DNA from: a bacterium | Lineage (GTDB): Bacteria; Krumholzibacteriota; Krumholzibacteriia; Krumholzibacteriales; Krumholzibacteriaceae | Assembly: GCA_017885175.1 (NCBI GenBank) | Contig: JAFNGP010000262.1 | Coordinates: 851 to 6,779, forward strand | Length of the DNA stretch: 5,929 nucleotides | Direction: 5' to 3' | Shown here: positions 1 to 5,709 of the stretch, in pieces | Layout of the letters: every line of letters starts with the position of its first letter | How positions within the stretch are numbered: position 1 is the first letter of the stretch | The notes under the pieces: model-generated | Seen by the model: the letters and a program-made list of their open reading frames with translations, nothing else | Database searches by the model: none | Told to the model about the DNA's origin: nothing | Made by a program: the position numbers and the translations under genes

Positions 1-5
1 ATGTT

Positions 6-884
6 CTAGATTCCATATTCCTCCCTGAGAATCGTCTCCAATGACTTCCTGATGTCGAACGAGGGCGACCACCCGATCTCGCGCATCTTGCGGTTCGCCC
101 CGGACTGGTAGTTGATGCCTTCCTTCACGAACGAATCACGCGCGACGAGCGGGACGTTCGATATGCCGAGGATATCCTTCAGCGCCTCGATCACTTCGGA
201 GATCGAGACGCCTCGGCCGGAACATACGTTGTAGATCTCGCCGCTCGCTCCTCCGTCGACGAGCGCGCGGAGCGCGCCGCAGGCGTCGTCAATGAACGTG
301 AAATCCCGCACCGCGTTGAGCGTTTTCAGCTGCACGTCCTTCGTCTCGCCGCTCCTGAATTTCATGAGCCGTTCGACGACGGCGGGGAGGAAGAAATCCT
401 TGCTCTGATGCGGCCCGATCACGTTGAACAACCGCGCGATCGCGACGCGCTGCCGGGGATGGTAGCTGAGGCCGACCCGTTCCTGAACGTATTTCGCCTT
501 CGCGTAGGTATTCGCCGGCAGGCACGGGGATTTCTCGTCGACGGGATCGGTCGAGCTTCGGTAGACGGCGCTCGAGCTCGCCGACACGATCTTCGAATCC
601 AGTTTCAAATGGTCGAGCGCCTCGTGCAGGTTGAGCTCGACGAGGACGTTGCTCTCGTAGATTTCCGCGTCGTTTCCGGCGGTATGATAGGATTTCCCGG
701 CGAGATTCAATATGGCGGAAGGTCTCTGCGCATCGAGGAACGTGAGCATTGTATCGTAACTCGTCAGATCCACGAACGCGCGGTCGCCGCCGTCCAGCTC
801 GGTGACGATCTCGTGCACGCCGGAGAACATTCTAACGAATGTTTTACCGATGAATCCGGTGGAGCCAAGTACGAACAGTTTCAC
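6..884 (-). CDS. NAD(P)-dependent sugar epimerase/dehydratase, GDP-4-keto-6-deoxy-mannose reductase-like
   Basis: This 292-residue cytosolic protein is an extended short-chain dehydrogenase acting on a nucleotide sugar. The N-terminal Rossmann motif GSTGFIG is at residues 7-13. A Ser-rich stretch at 102-105 and Tyr127-x3-Lys131 (YAKAK) supply the catalytic triad. RLFNVIGPHQS (151-161), FTFIDD (196-201) and YNVCSGRGVSI (218-228) resemble GDP-6-deoxy-D-mannose reductase (Rmd), which makes GDP-rhamnose from the 4-keto intermediate. The length fits that family. A UDP-sugar 4-epimerase or another reductase remains possible because no partner GDP-mannose dehydratase is in view. The GTG start at 884 is chosen because the Rossmann strand begins at residue 2 and AGAGG lies 9 bases upstream. 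The frame stays open to 1100, but that extension is Arg/Pro-rich and unlike the family. It is divergent from the deacetylase gene, which suggests a polysaccharide locus. Confidence 0.88.
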   Translation of the reverse strand: MKLFVLGSTGFIGKTFVRMFSGVHEIVTELDGGDRAFVDLTSYDTMLTFLDAQRPSAILNLAGKSYHTAGNDAEIYESNVLVELNLHEALDHLKLDSKIVSASSSAVYRSSTDPVDEKSPCLPANTYAKAKYVQERVGLSYHPRQRVAIARLFNVIGPHQSKDFFLPAVVERLMKFRSGETKDVQLKTLNAVRDFTFIDDACGALRALVDGGASGEIYNVCSGRGVSISEVIEALKDILGISNVPLVARDSFVKEGINYQSGANRKMREIGWSPSFDIRKSLETILREEYGI

Positions 885-893
885 CCGTTGAAA

Positions 894-898
894 CCTCT
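894..898 (-). promoter_or_regulatory. Ribosome binding site deciding the GTG start of the reductase gene
   Basis: AGAGG on the minus strand lies 9 bases before the GTG at 884. It supports this start over upstream in-frame starts as far as 1100, which would add 72 residues that do not look like the family. Confidence 0.6.
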
Positions 899-908
899 GG
901 ATTCGACT

Positions 909-930
909 CCATGGACGGGAAAGTCCACGG
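909..930. repeat. Small inverted repeat in the reductase leader
   Basis: TGGAC (912-916) and GTCCA (923-927) can pair around a six-base loop. After one mismatch, CC (909-910) and GG (929-930) pair as well. It lies about 25 bases upstream of the reductase start and could form a small leader hairpin. A stem this short can occur by chance in GC-rich DNA. Confidence 0.3.
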
Positions 931-965
931 CGCCGGTGCATGGGAATCCGCTGCGACGGCATCAA

Positions 966-994
966 ACGGTATCCGAGTTTCGCAGTCGTGTCAA
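966..994 (-). promoter_or_regulatory. Candidate sigma70-type promoter for the reductase gene
   Basis: On the minus strand a perfect TTGACA (989-994) is followed by a 17-base spacer and TACCGT (966-971). The -10 element matches consensus at only three positions, including the important first two and last bases. Transcription would start near 959 and leave a leader of about 75 bases that contains the 909-930 inverted repeat. The candidate rests on the -35 match and spacing only. Confidence 0.4.
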
Positions 995-1107
995 CACGTT
1001 CCGAGGGCCGGCGCGGGCGGCCGGGAGACGGGCGCTGTCGCTCGGATCGGGTGACGGGATATCGCGAGATCGAACTCTCGAGGAGCGCCTTCCCGCGCAT
1101 AGAGTGC

Positions 1108-1136
1108 TTTACATCGATGCGGCGATAAATTACTGT
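1108..1136 (+). promoter_or_regulatory. Weak candidate promoter for the deacetylase / CapK-PanD pair
   Basis: TTTACA (1108-1113, five of six to the -35 consensus) is followed 17 bases later by TACTGT (1131-1136, three of six). It sits in a locally AT-richer patch, and transcription would start near 1143, 47 bases before the deacetylase ATG. No better candidate was seen in the spacer. Confidence 0.33.
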
Positions 1137-1189
1137 CTCTCCACGAATTGTTTCAGGAAAGACGGTTCGCCGGGAGAAGTGAAGTCACC

Positions 1190-2398
1190 ATGAGCAGATC
1201 GCCGCGCGCCATACCGGTCATCATGTACCACGGCGTGGGGAACGACTACCCCGGTTGGGTATGGAACCACCTCGTGATCCCCGTCGAGGTGTTCGACGGC
1301 CAGATGCGCATCCTCAAGGAGCGGGGCTGGACGACGATCAGCCTCGAACAGCTTCATGCCCACATGGCGACGGGGGCGAGCGTCCCCGAGCGGTCGATCG
1401 TCCTCACCTTCGACGACGGGTATCGCGACAACTACGTTCACGCGTTTCCGATTCTCAGGAAATACGGACACCGCGCGGCCATCTGGATGAGCACGGATTT
1501 CGTCGATCCGCGCGTCGATTGTCCGCTGACGCTCGAGGACGTGTGGGCGAAGCGGGCCGGTATGGATGATCTCGACCCGCGAGGCTATCTTTCCTGGGCC
1601 GAGATGCGCCGCATGGTCGAAAGCGGCCTCGTCGAGATTCAGAGCCACGCGAAGACGCACACCTGGTACTTCAGCGGCCCCGAGATCGTCGATTTCCATC
1701 GCCCCGACGGGGTCGATGGATACGCCGCGCCGATATGGCTCGCGTGGAACGCGTTTCCCGCCGAGAAGTACAAATCGATGCACGAGCGGATGGGAAAGCG
1801 CCTGCCGTACGGGGAGCCCATCTACCGGTACGGGAAATCGTTCGCCGTCCGCCGTTACTTCGAGGATCCGGGGCTTACGGGCCGGCTCGTAGCGTTTGTG
1901 GCGGAGAACGGGGGCGCCGGGTTCTTCTCGCGCCCGGGATGGCGCGAGAGGCTCGAAGCGGTCGCGAGGGATTACGGCCCGCGCGCCGACCGGTTCGAGA
2001 CGGAGGATGAATACCGCTCGCGCGTGATGTCCGAGCTCGTCGACTCGCGCCGGACGATCGAGGCGGCGCTCGGGACCCCGGTGCGTTTCCTCTGCTGGCC
2101 CGGCGGTGCCATGGACGACGCCGTTCGCGCGATGGCCGAGGAGGCGGGATACCTCGCGACGACCTCGCTCTTCGAGGATCCGGTGAGGAAGAACGTCTTC
2201 GGGGAGAACCCCCGGGAGATCAACAGGATCGGGAGCAGCTCCCCGTGGATGTGGCGCGGCGCGTTCATCAAGCATACGAGCCCCGGGTTTTTCATCGCTC
2301 TGTTCGACCTGTTCGAGGGGAAACCATTTTCGATTTGGAGATGCCGCGGCTATAAGCTACTATACGCGCTACGGTACTGTGTTACGGGCAGAACGTAG
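1190..2398 (+). CDS. Polysaccharide deacetylase family protein (NodB homology, carbohydrate esterase 4)
   Basis: This 402-residue protein is predicted to be a metal-dependent deacetylase of N- or O-acetylated sugars. It opens with IPVIMYHGV (8-16), typical of the family. Motif 1 is TFDDGYRDN (73-81), where Asp75 should be the base and Asp76 a metal ligand. Motif 2 is SHAKTH (152-157), giving metal ligands His153 and His157. Motif 3 is RFLCWPGG (299-306), the RxxxxPxG type. About 140 residues separate motifs 2 and 3, more than in a minimal NodB domain, and contain an aromatic- and Arg-rich stretch. No signal peptide is visible, so it probably acts in the cytoplasm or on lipid-linked intermediates. 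ATG at 1190 is preferred to a TTG at 1148 because it is followed closely by the conserved start; GGGAGA lies about 13 bases upstream. It is probably co-transcribed with the CapK-PanD gene 23 bases downstream. The acceptor sugar cannot be read. Confidence 0.88.
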   Translation: MSRSPRAIPVIMYHGVGNDYPGWVWNHLVIPVEVFDGQMRILKERGWTTISLEQLHAHMATGASVPERSIVLTFDDGYRDNYVHAFPILRKYGHRAAIWMSTDFVDPRVDCPLTLEDVWAKRAGMDDLDPRGYLSWAEMRRMVESGLVEIQSHAKTHTWYFSGPEIVDFHRPDGVDGYAAPIWLAWNAFPAEKYKSMHERMGKRLPYGEPIYRYGKSFAVRRYFEDPGLTGRLVAFVAENGGAGFFSRPGWRERLEAVARDYGPRADRFETEDEYRSRVMSELVDSRRTIEAALGTPVRFLCWPGGAMDDAVRAMAEEAGYLATTSLFEDPVRKNVFGENPREINRIGSSSPWMWRGAFIKHTSPGFFIALFDLFEGKPFSIWRCRGYKLLYALRYCVTGRT

Positions 2399-2408
2399 CG
2401 CGTGAGCG

Positions 2409-2416
2409 AGGAAGGA
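2409..2416 (+). promoter_or_regulatory. Strong ribosome binding site of the CapK-PanD gene
   Basis: AGGAAGGA ends 5 bases before the ATG at 2422, in the 23-base gap after the deacetylase stop. It fixes the start and indicates efficient translation from a shared transcript. Confidence 0.7.
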
Positions 2417-2421
2417 ACGTC

Positions 2422-4143
2422 ATGCTGCCGGGAGTGTATCCGCCGATTGTGAGAAACGTGATTTACCCCGTCTACCGGGGCTTGCGGGGCGACAAACTCA
2501 TCTCGATTCTCGAAGAGCTCGAGAAGAGCCAGTGGCTTTCGCGGGAAGCGATGGAAGAGCTCCAGTGGCGGCGCGTCGAGCAATATCTTCAGCAGATCAC
2601 GACCCATGTGCCGTACTATCGCGAGCTTTTCGAGCGGGAAGGGCTTCGCGTCGAGAACATTCAGAACCCCTCCGATTTTAGACGGATACCGCTCCTCGCG
2701 AAGGACGACATTCGCGAGGCAAAGGACCGGATCGTGACGAAGGACCCCATGCGGAGGGGGGACGCGTCCAATACCGGAGGCTCCACGGGTGAGCCCCTCT
2801 ATTTCTTCGCCGACGCCGCCTCGAGTGTGCCGCGGCGCGCGAACACGCTCAGGGGGATGCGGTGGACGGGAATCGACATCGGCGATCGGCAGGCCGTCAT
2901 TTGGGGATTCCATCTCGACCGGCCCTTTCGCGAGCGCTTCACGAGCGGCGTGAAGGACTATTTCAGCAATATCCGCTACGTTTCCTCCTTCGACATGTCC
3001 GAGGAGGCGATGGAGCGGTATGCGCGGATGATGAAGCGCTTCAAGCCCGCGCTTCTCCTCGGGTATCCATCGGCCGTCTCCCAGTTCGCCGAGTTCTGCA
3101 AGGCGCGCCGCGTCACGGGGATCAAGCCGCGCGCCGCGATGTCGAGCGGCGAGAAAATGTTTCCGCACCAGGCCGAGCTCATGCGAGACGTTTTCGGCTG
3201 CCCGGTCTTCGATCGTTACGGGAGCAACGAGTTCGCGACCATCGCGCAGGAATGCGACAGGCACGAGGGTCTGCACGTATTCAACGATATGATATTCGTC
3301 GAGGTGATCCACGAGAGCGGACGGCCCGCGCAAAGCGGCGAGGTGGGCGAGATCGTCGTCACGGACCTCTTGAACCTCTACATGCCGTTCCTCCGGTACC
3401 GGACCGGAGACCTCGCCGTGCCGACGCTCAGAAAGTGCTCATGCGGAAGGGGGCTTCCGCTCCTCGATCGCATCGAGGGACGCACCTTCGACGCGGTCGT
3501 GACGCCGGAGGGCAAGGCGGTGGGCGGATTCTTCTGGACGTATCTCTCGCGCGTCGTGCCGGGGATCAAGCAGTTCCAGATCGAACAGCGCGAGCGCACC
3601 GGCGTCATCTTCCGGATCGTTCCCGGCCCCGAATGGAAGGAAGAGAGCAAACACGAGCTCGAACGGAAGATCAAAGAGAACATGGGGTCCGCCTTCGGCG
3701 TGAGCTTCGAGGTCGTGGGAGAGATTCCGCTCACCCGCGCGGGGAAATTCAGATTCATCTCGTCGAAGCTCGGCGAGCGCCTCGTCGTAAAATCGAAGAT
3801 CCACAAAGCGAAGGTGACGGGGGAGACGAAAGGCAGACTCGACTGCATCATCGTCGATGAGGATCTCCTGGCGCTCTCGAACGTCGCGCCCTTCGAGCGC
3901 GTGCTCCTCGTCGACAATACGAACGGCGCGCGGGTCGACACGTTCGTCGTGAAAGGGAAGAAGGGGAGCGGCGCAATCGTCGTCTCCGGAGCGGTCACGC
4001 ATCACGTGCACACGGGGGACGAGATCATCATCATGGCGTTCACGTGGTCCGAGGAAACCTCGGGCTTCTTCAAGAATATCCTCGTCGACGGGGATAACAG
4101 GTTCGTGCGCTTCTTGACCGAGGTGCACGGCGATACGACGTAG
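2422..4143 (+). CDS. CapK/PaaK-type adenylate-forming enzyme fused to a degenerate aspartate decarboxylase (PanD) domain
   Basis: This 573-residue protein has two parts. Residues 1-450 match the phenylacetate-CoA ligase/CapK family, which activates a carboxylic acid as an acyl-adenylate. Visible motifs are the P-loop-like SNTGGSTGEP (116-125), DRYGSNEF (264-271), LRYRTGD (324-330), KCSCGRG (338-344), DRIEGR (349-354) and the C-terminal RAGKFRF (439-445) with the likely catalytic Lys441. Residues 451-573 align with full-length PanD without a linker: Lys459, His461, Arg504 and Thr507 match PanD Lys9, His11, Arg54 and Thr57. The Gly24-Ser25 cleavage pair is Asp474-Cys475, and Tyr22, Tyr58 and Asn72 are Arg472, Phe508 and Ser522. 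Classic decarboxylase activity is therefore unlikely in this domain alone; it may serve oligomerisation or ligand binding. No good internal start for a separate PanD was seen, so this is one fused polypeptide. It forms an operon with the deacetylase, suggesting acyl transfer to a sugar. The substrate is unknown. Confidence 0.87.
   Translation: MLPGVYPPIVRNVIYPVYRGLRGDKLISILEELEKSQWLSREAMEELQWRRVEQYLQQITTHVPYYRELFEREGLRVENIQNPSDFRRIPLLAKDDIREAKDRIVTKDPMRRGDASNTGGSTGEPLYFFADAASSVPRRANTLRGMRWTGIDIGDRQAVIWGFHLDRPFRERFTSGVKDYFSNIRYVSSFDMSEEAMERYARMMKRFKPALLLGYPSAVSQFAEFCKARRVTGIKPRAAMSSGEKMFPHQAELMRDVFGCPVFDRYGSNEFATIAQECDRHEGLHVFNDMIFVEVIHESGRPAQSGEVGEIVVTDLLNLYMPFLRYRTGDLAVPTLRKCSCGRGLPLLDRIEGRTFDAVVTPEGKAVGGFFWTYLSRVVPGIKQFQIEQRERTGVIFRIVPGPEWKEESKHELERKIKENMGSAFGVSFEVVGEIPLTRAGKFRFISSKLGERLVVKSKIHKAKVTGETKGRLDCIIVDEDLLALSNVAPFERVLLVDNTNGARVDTFVVKGKKGSGAIVVSGAVTHHVHTGDEIIIMAFTWSEETSGFFKNILVDGDNRFVRFLTEVHGDTT
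3772..4140 (+). other. PanD-like domain of the fusion protein
   Basis: This marks residues 451-573 of the fusion. It matches the free-standing panD product encoded at 5315-5686: without gaps from residue 457 to 543, a hand count gives 41 identical of 87. Shared blocks include VDEDL/IDEDL, a VxNTNG/VDHTNG segment, GSG, GD, IMAF-x-WS and NRFVR. A one-residue insertion in the fused copy follows the WS block. The DNA is also recognisably alike in places (for example atcatggcgttc), so common descent by duplication is likely. Confidence 0.85.
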
Positions 4144-4165
4144 CGCGGTGGCGTGACTCGCGCTA
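4141..4165. repeat. Inverted repeat across the fusion gene stop codon, possible transcript-end hairpin
   Basis: TAGCGCG (4141-4147, including the stop codon) and CGCGCTA (4159-4165) form a perfect 7-base stem with an 11-base loop. It lies between convergent genes, where a terminator would be expected. No T-run follows on either strand, so a standard intrinsic terminator is not supported. Confidence 0.35.
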
Positions 4166-4205
4166 TCGCGGCTCCGGCCGTAATCACCCGACCTCCTGCC
4201 GTTTT

Positions 4206-5153
4206 TCATTTTCGAGCTTGGATAAACGTGCCTGAAATCGTCAGGTCATCGTCGGAAATGTCTTTCCAACGCGAAGAGAGCTGCGATCTCCGAACACCGC
4301 CTTCTCTTCTGTAATGCTTCAAATTGCAGATTATTCTGAAGCCGTTTTCTTCCATGAGATTCACGTGCGCGGAGTATGGCTGTCTATTTATGAGAAACGG
4401 CCGCTTTCCTACCAGCAATTTCCACATCCATTCGGGATACGCCCTGAATCCGTTCCACTTTTTCGATAATCCATGAGCTGAAAGGTCGATCTGATTCGAC
4501 ATCACGCCTCCCGGCGTGAGCCATGAGTAGAGCGCATGATAGGTGCCGGCGAGGTCCACGACATGCTCAAGCACGGAGTGTGACACTATAACATTGACTG
4601 TTTCTCTCGCTATGACGCCTTCATCTGACCATGGAGCGATATATCTAATAGTGATGCCTTCATTCGAAGGTTCCGGTTTCATGATGGCATTTCGTATCCG
4701 GGAGACTCTTTCCCCGGAAAGAGTTGTGTTGAGCAAGTCATCAGTCAGAATATGACTCGGGAAGAGGTTCTTATCCAAATATTGATCGTAATCCGGCCAC
4801 CCTTTCGTGGGCCGCGCCGCTCGTTCCCGGAACAGGACAACCAGCTCGTTGAATATCCTGATATTGAAATCGACATTCGAATACTTCTTCACATCCAACG
4901 CGTAATAGGTGTCGACGCCCGATAACATGGCGGCAAGTCCGATCCCTATGGAGTCTCCGGGCCCGAGCTCCGCAAGAGTATGGGGAATCGACTCCATGCC
5001 GTTCGCTCTGAGCATCGTGAGATGCTTCAGCCACACGTCATAGCAGTATCGTGCTGAATTTGTGCCGCCCGTATCTTTCTTGAGAAGCACATCTTTGAGG
5101 CCTGGAATATATGTCAGAGATCCTTTTACTATTGGCCCCATGCGCATGTTCAT
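4206..5153 (-). CDS. SAM-dependent class I methyltransferase, probably horizontally acquired
   Basis: This 315-residue protein has the class I methyltransferase core. The SAM-binding motif I is ELGPGDSIGIG (62-72). Asp87 in YALDV probably binds the ribose. VIVSHSVLEHV (188-198) is the typical loop after strand 4, and LTPGGVMSNQID (212-223) follows in the same order as in methyltransferase type 11/12 proteins. The ending DDDLTISGTFIQARK resembles methyltransferases found in glycan clusters. The target is unknown; a sugar or lipid intermediate is plausible from context. The start is well set: GAGGAG lies 8 bases before the ATG at 5153. The gene is markedly poorer in GC than its neighbours (27 of 60 and 26 of 60 in two sampled lines) and has A/T-ending codons. 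It lies on the opposite strand between the two PanD-encoding genes. No transposase or flanking repeat was found. Confidence 0.83.
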   Translation of the reverse strand: MNMRMGPIVKGSLTYIPGLKDVLLKKDTGGTNSARYCYDVWLKHLTMLRANGMESIPHTLAELGPGDSIGIGLAAMLSGVDTYYALDVKKYSNVDFNIRIFNELVVLFRERAARPTKGWPDYDQYLDKNLFPSHILTDDLLNTTLSGERVSRIRNAIMKPEPSNEGITIRYIAPWSDEGVIARETVNVIVSHSVLEHVVDLAGTYHALYSWLTPGGVMSNQIDLSAHGLSKKWNGFRAYPEWMWKLLVGKRPFLINRQPYSAHVNLMEENGFRIICNLKHYRREGGVRRSQLSSRWKDISDDDLTISGTFIQARK

Positions 5154-5161
5154 ATGAGTGT

Positions 5162-5167
5162 CTCCTC
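5162..5167 (-). promoter_or_regulatory. Ribosome binding site of the methyltransferase gene
   Basis: GAGGAG on the minus strand lies 8 bases before the ATG at 5153. It selects this start over the in-frame ATG codons at residues 3 and 5. Confidence 0.7.
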
Positions 5168-5183
5168 GATCAGAGCCGGGTGC

Positions 5184-5212
5184 ATTCTACCGCATTCCAG
5201 CTTCACGATCTA
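5184..5212 (-). promoter_or_regulatory. Candidate promoter of the methyltransferase gene
   Basis: On the minus strand TAGAAT (5184-5189) matches the -10 consensus at five of six positions. The sequence 17 bases upstream, TAGATC (5207-5212), is a poor -35. Transcription would start near 5177, giving a leader of about 24 bases that includes the ribosome binding site. Confidence 0.4.
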
Positions 5213-5267
5213 CATGGATTTTCCGAGCGCGGACGATCATTATTACCTTTCCGGGCGAACCGCGCTT

Positions 5268-5276
5268 TGTTATAAT
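5268..5276 (+). promoter_or_regulatory. Extended -10 promoter of panD
   Basis: TGTTATAAT fits the extended -10 form TGn-TATAAT exactly, with a perfect TATAAT at 5271-5276. The -35 region (TTTCCG at 5248-5253, 17-base spacer) is weak, as is usual for extended -10 promoters. The start would be near 5283, 32 bases before the panD ATG. It makes panD and the protease an independent unit, divergent from the methyltransferase gene. Confidence 0.7.
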
Positions 5277-5303
5277 GAGCGTCGTCCGGCGATCCGATCG
5301 CGA

Positions 5304-5308
5304 AAGGA
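5304..5308 (+). promoter_or_regulatory. Ribosome binding site of panD
   Basis: AAGGA lies 6 bases before the ATG at 5315. The start is confirmed by alignment: with this Met as residue 1 the cleavage pair falls at Gly24-Ser25, the same numbers as in E. coli PanD. Confidence 0.65.
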
Positions 5309-5314
5309 AATCGC

Positions 5315-5686
5315 ATGAAACGGCTGCTTCTGAAATCGATGATCATGGGCGCGACGGTCGTCCAGGCGGACCTGCGGTACGTCGGCAGCATCACGATCGA
5401 CGAGGATCTCATCGAAAAGAGCAACCTGACGCCGAACGAGAACGTCACCGTCGTCGACCATACGAACGGCAAGCGGCTCGAAACGTACGTGATCAAGGGG
5501 GAGCGGGGGAGCGGGATGATCTGCATGAACGGGGCCGCCGCCCACCTCATCAACCAGGGAGACACGATCGATATCATGGCGTTCTCCTGGTCGAGCGGCG
5601 GCGCGCAGCCGCTCTTCGTCGAGGTCGACGCGCGGAACCGTTTCGTCCGTTACGTCGAGATGAACGAATCCGGGCCCGGGCTCTGA
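5315..5686 (+). CDS. panD: Aspartate 1-decarboxylase proenzyme, free-standing
   Basis: This 123-residue protein, a normal length for the family, would convert L-aspartate to beta-alanine for pantothenate and coenzyme A synthesis in the cytoplasm. PanD is made as a proenzyme that cleaves itself between Gly24 and Ser25, turning Ser25 into the pyruvoyl cofactor; the site is intact here in RYVGSITID (21-29). Tyr22, Arg54 (NGKRLETY), Thr57, Tyr58 and MNGAAAH (71-77, with Asn72) also agree with the family. Positions 9 and 11, usually Lys and His in the KIHRATVT-type start, are both Met here (KSMIMGATVV). Lys9 is regarded as an active-site residue, so activity or substrate may be altered. It has its own extended -10 promoter and is followed after 23 bases by an M50 protease gene. 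No other pantothenate gene is in view. It is the closest visible relative of the PanD domain fused to the CapK-like enzyme. Confidence 0.88.
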   Translation: MKRLLLKSMIMGATVVQADLRYVGSITIDEDLIEKSNLTPNENVTVVDHTNGKRLETYVIKGERGSGMICMNGAAAHLINQGDTIDIMAFSWSSGGAQPLFVEVDARNRFVRYVEMNESGPGL

Positions 5687-5709
5687 GTCTTTAACCTCCG
5701 ACCGCACGA

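Larger units (their letters stand above)
885..1189. other. Divergent intergenic region
   Basis: This 305-base spacer separates the minus-strand reductase from the plus-strand deacetylase. It holds the candidate promoters for both directions (966-994 minus; 1108-1136 plus), the 909-930 inverted repeat and a short inverted repeat CGAGA/TCTCG near 1064-1080. Open frames cross it on both strands, but their translations are Arg-rich and show no domain. No RNA gene was recognised. Confidence 0.6.

Noticed and set aside
885..1100. In-frame N-terminal extension of the reductase gene (72 residues)
   Set aside because: It is Arg/Pro-rich, lies before the Rossmann strand, and a better-supported GTG start with a ribosome binding site exists at 884.
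1148..1189. TTG start giving a 14-residue longer deacetylase
   Set aside because: The added residues do not resemble the family, and the ATG at 1190 is followed directly by the conserved IPVIMYHGV start.
408..1193. Plus-strand open frame of 261 codons
   Set aside because: It is antisense to the reductase gene and its translation is Arg-rich with no domain; a shadow of GC-rich coding sequence.
1130..2275. Minus-strand open frame of 381 codons
   Set aside because: It is antisense to the deacetylase, compositionally biased (Arg, Pro, His, Val) and shows no recognisable motif.
2328..2356. TATAAG with a poor -35 inside the end of the deacetylase gene, a possible internal promoter
   Set aside because: Only a weak -35 (TTTCGA) is present and the sequence is coding; the short gap and strong ribosome binding site fit read-through transcription.
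2350..3333. Minus-strand open frame of 327 codons
   Set aside because: Antisense shadow of the CapK domain; the motif-bearing frame is the plus-strand one.
4166..4206. Possible intrinsic terminator (CGGC/GCCG stem near 4169-4180 and T-run at 4202-4206)
   Set aside because: The stem is only four bases and lies more than 20 bases from the T-run, so it does not fit an intrinsic terminator.
3439..4209. Minus-strand open frame of 256 codons
   Set aside because: Antisense shadow of the fusion gene, rich in Arg, Asp and His, with no motif.
4144..5240. Flanking direct or inverted repeats marking insertion of the methyltransferase gene
   Set aside because: Only short similar strings (such as attttcgag and attttccgag) were seen; too short and imperfect to call a target-site duplication.
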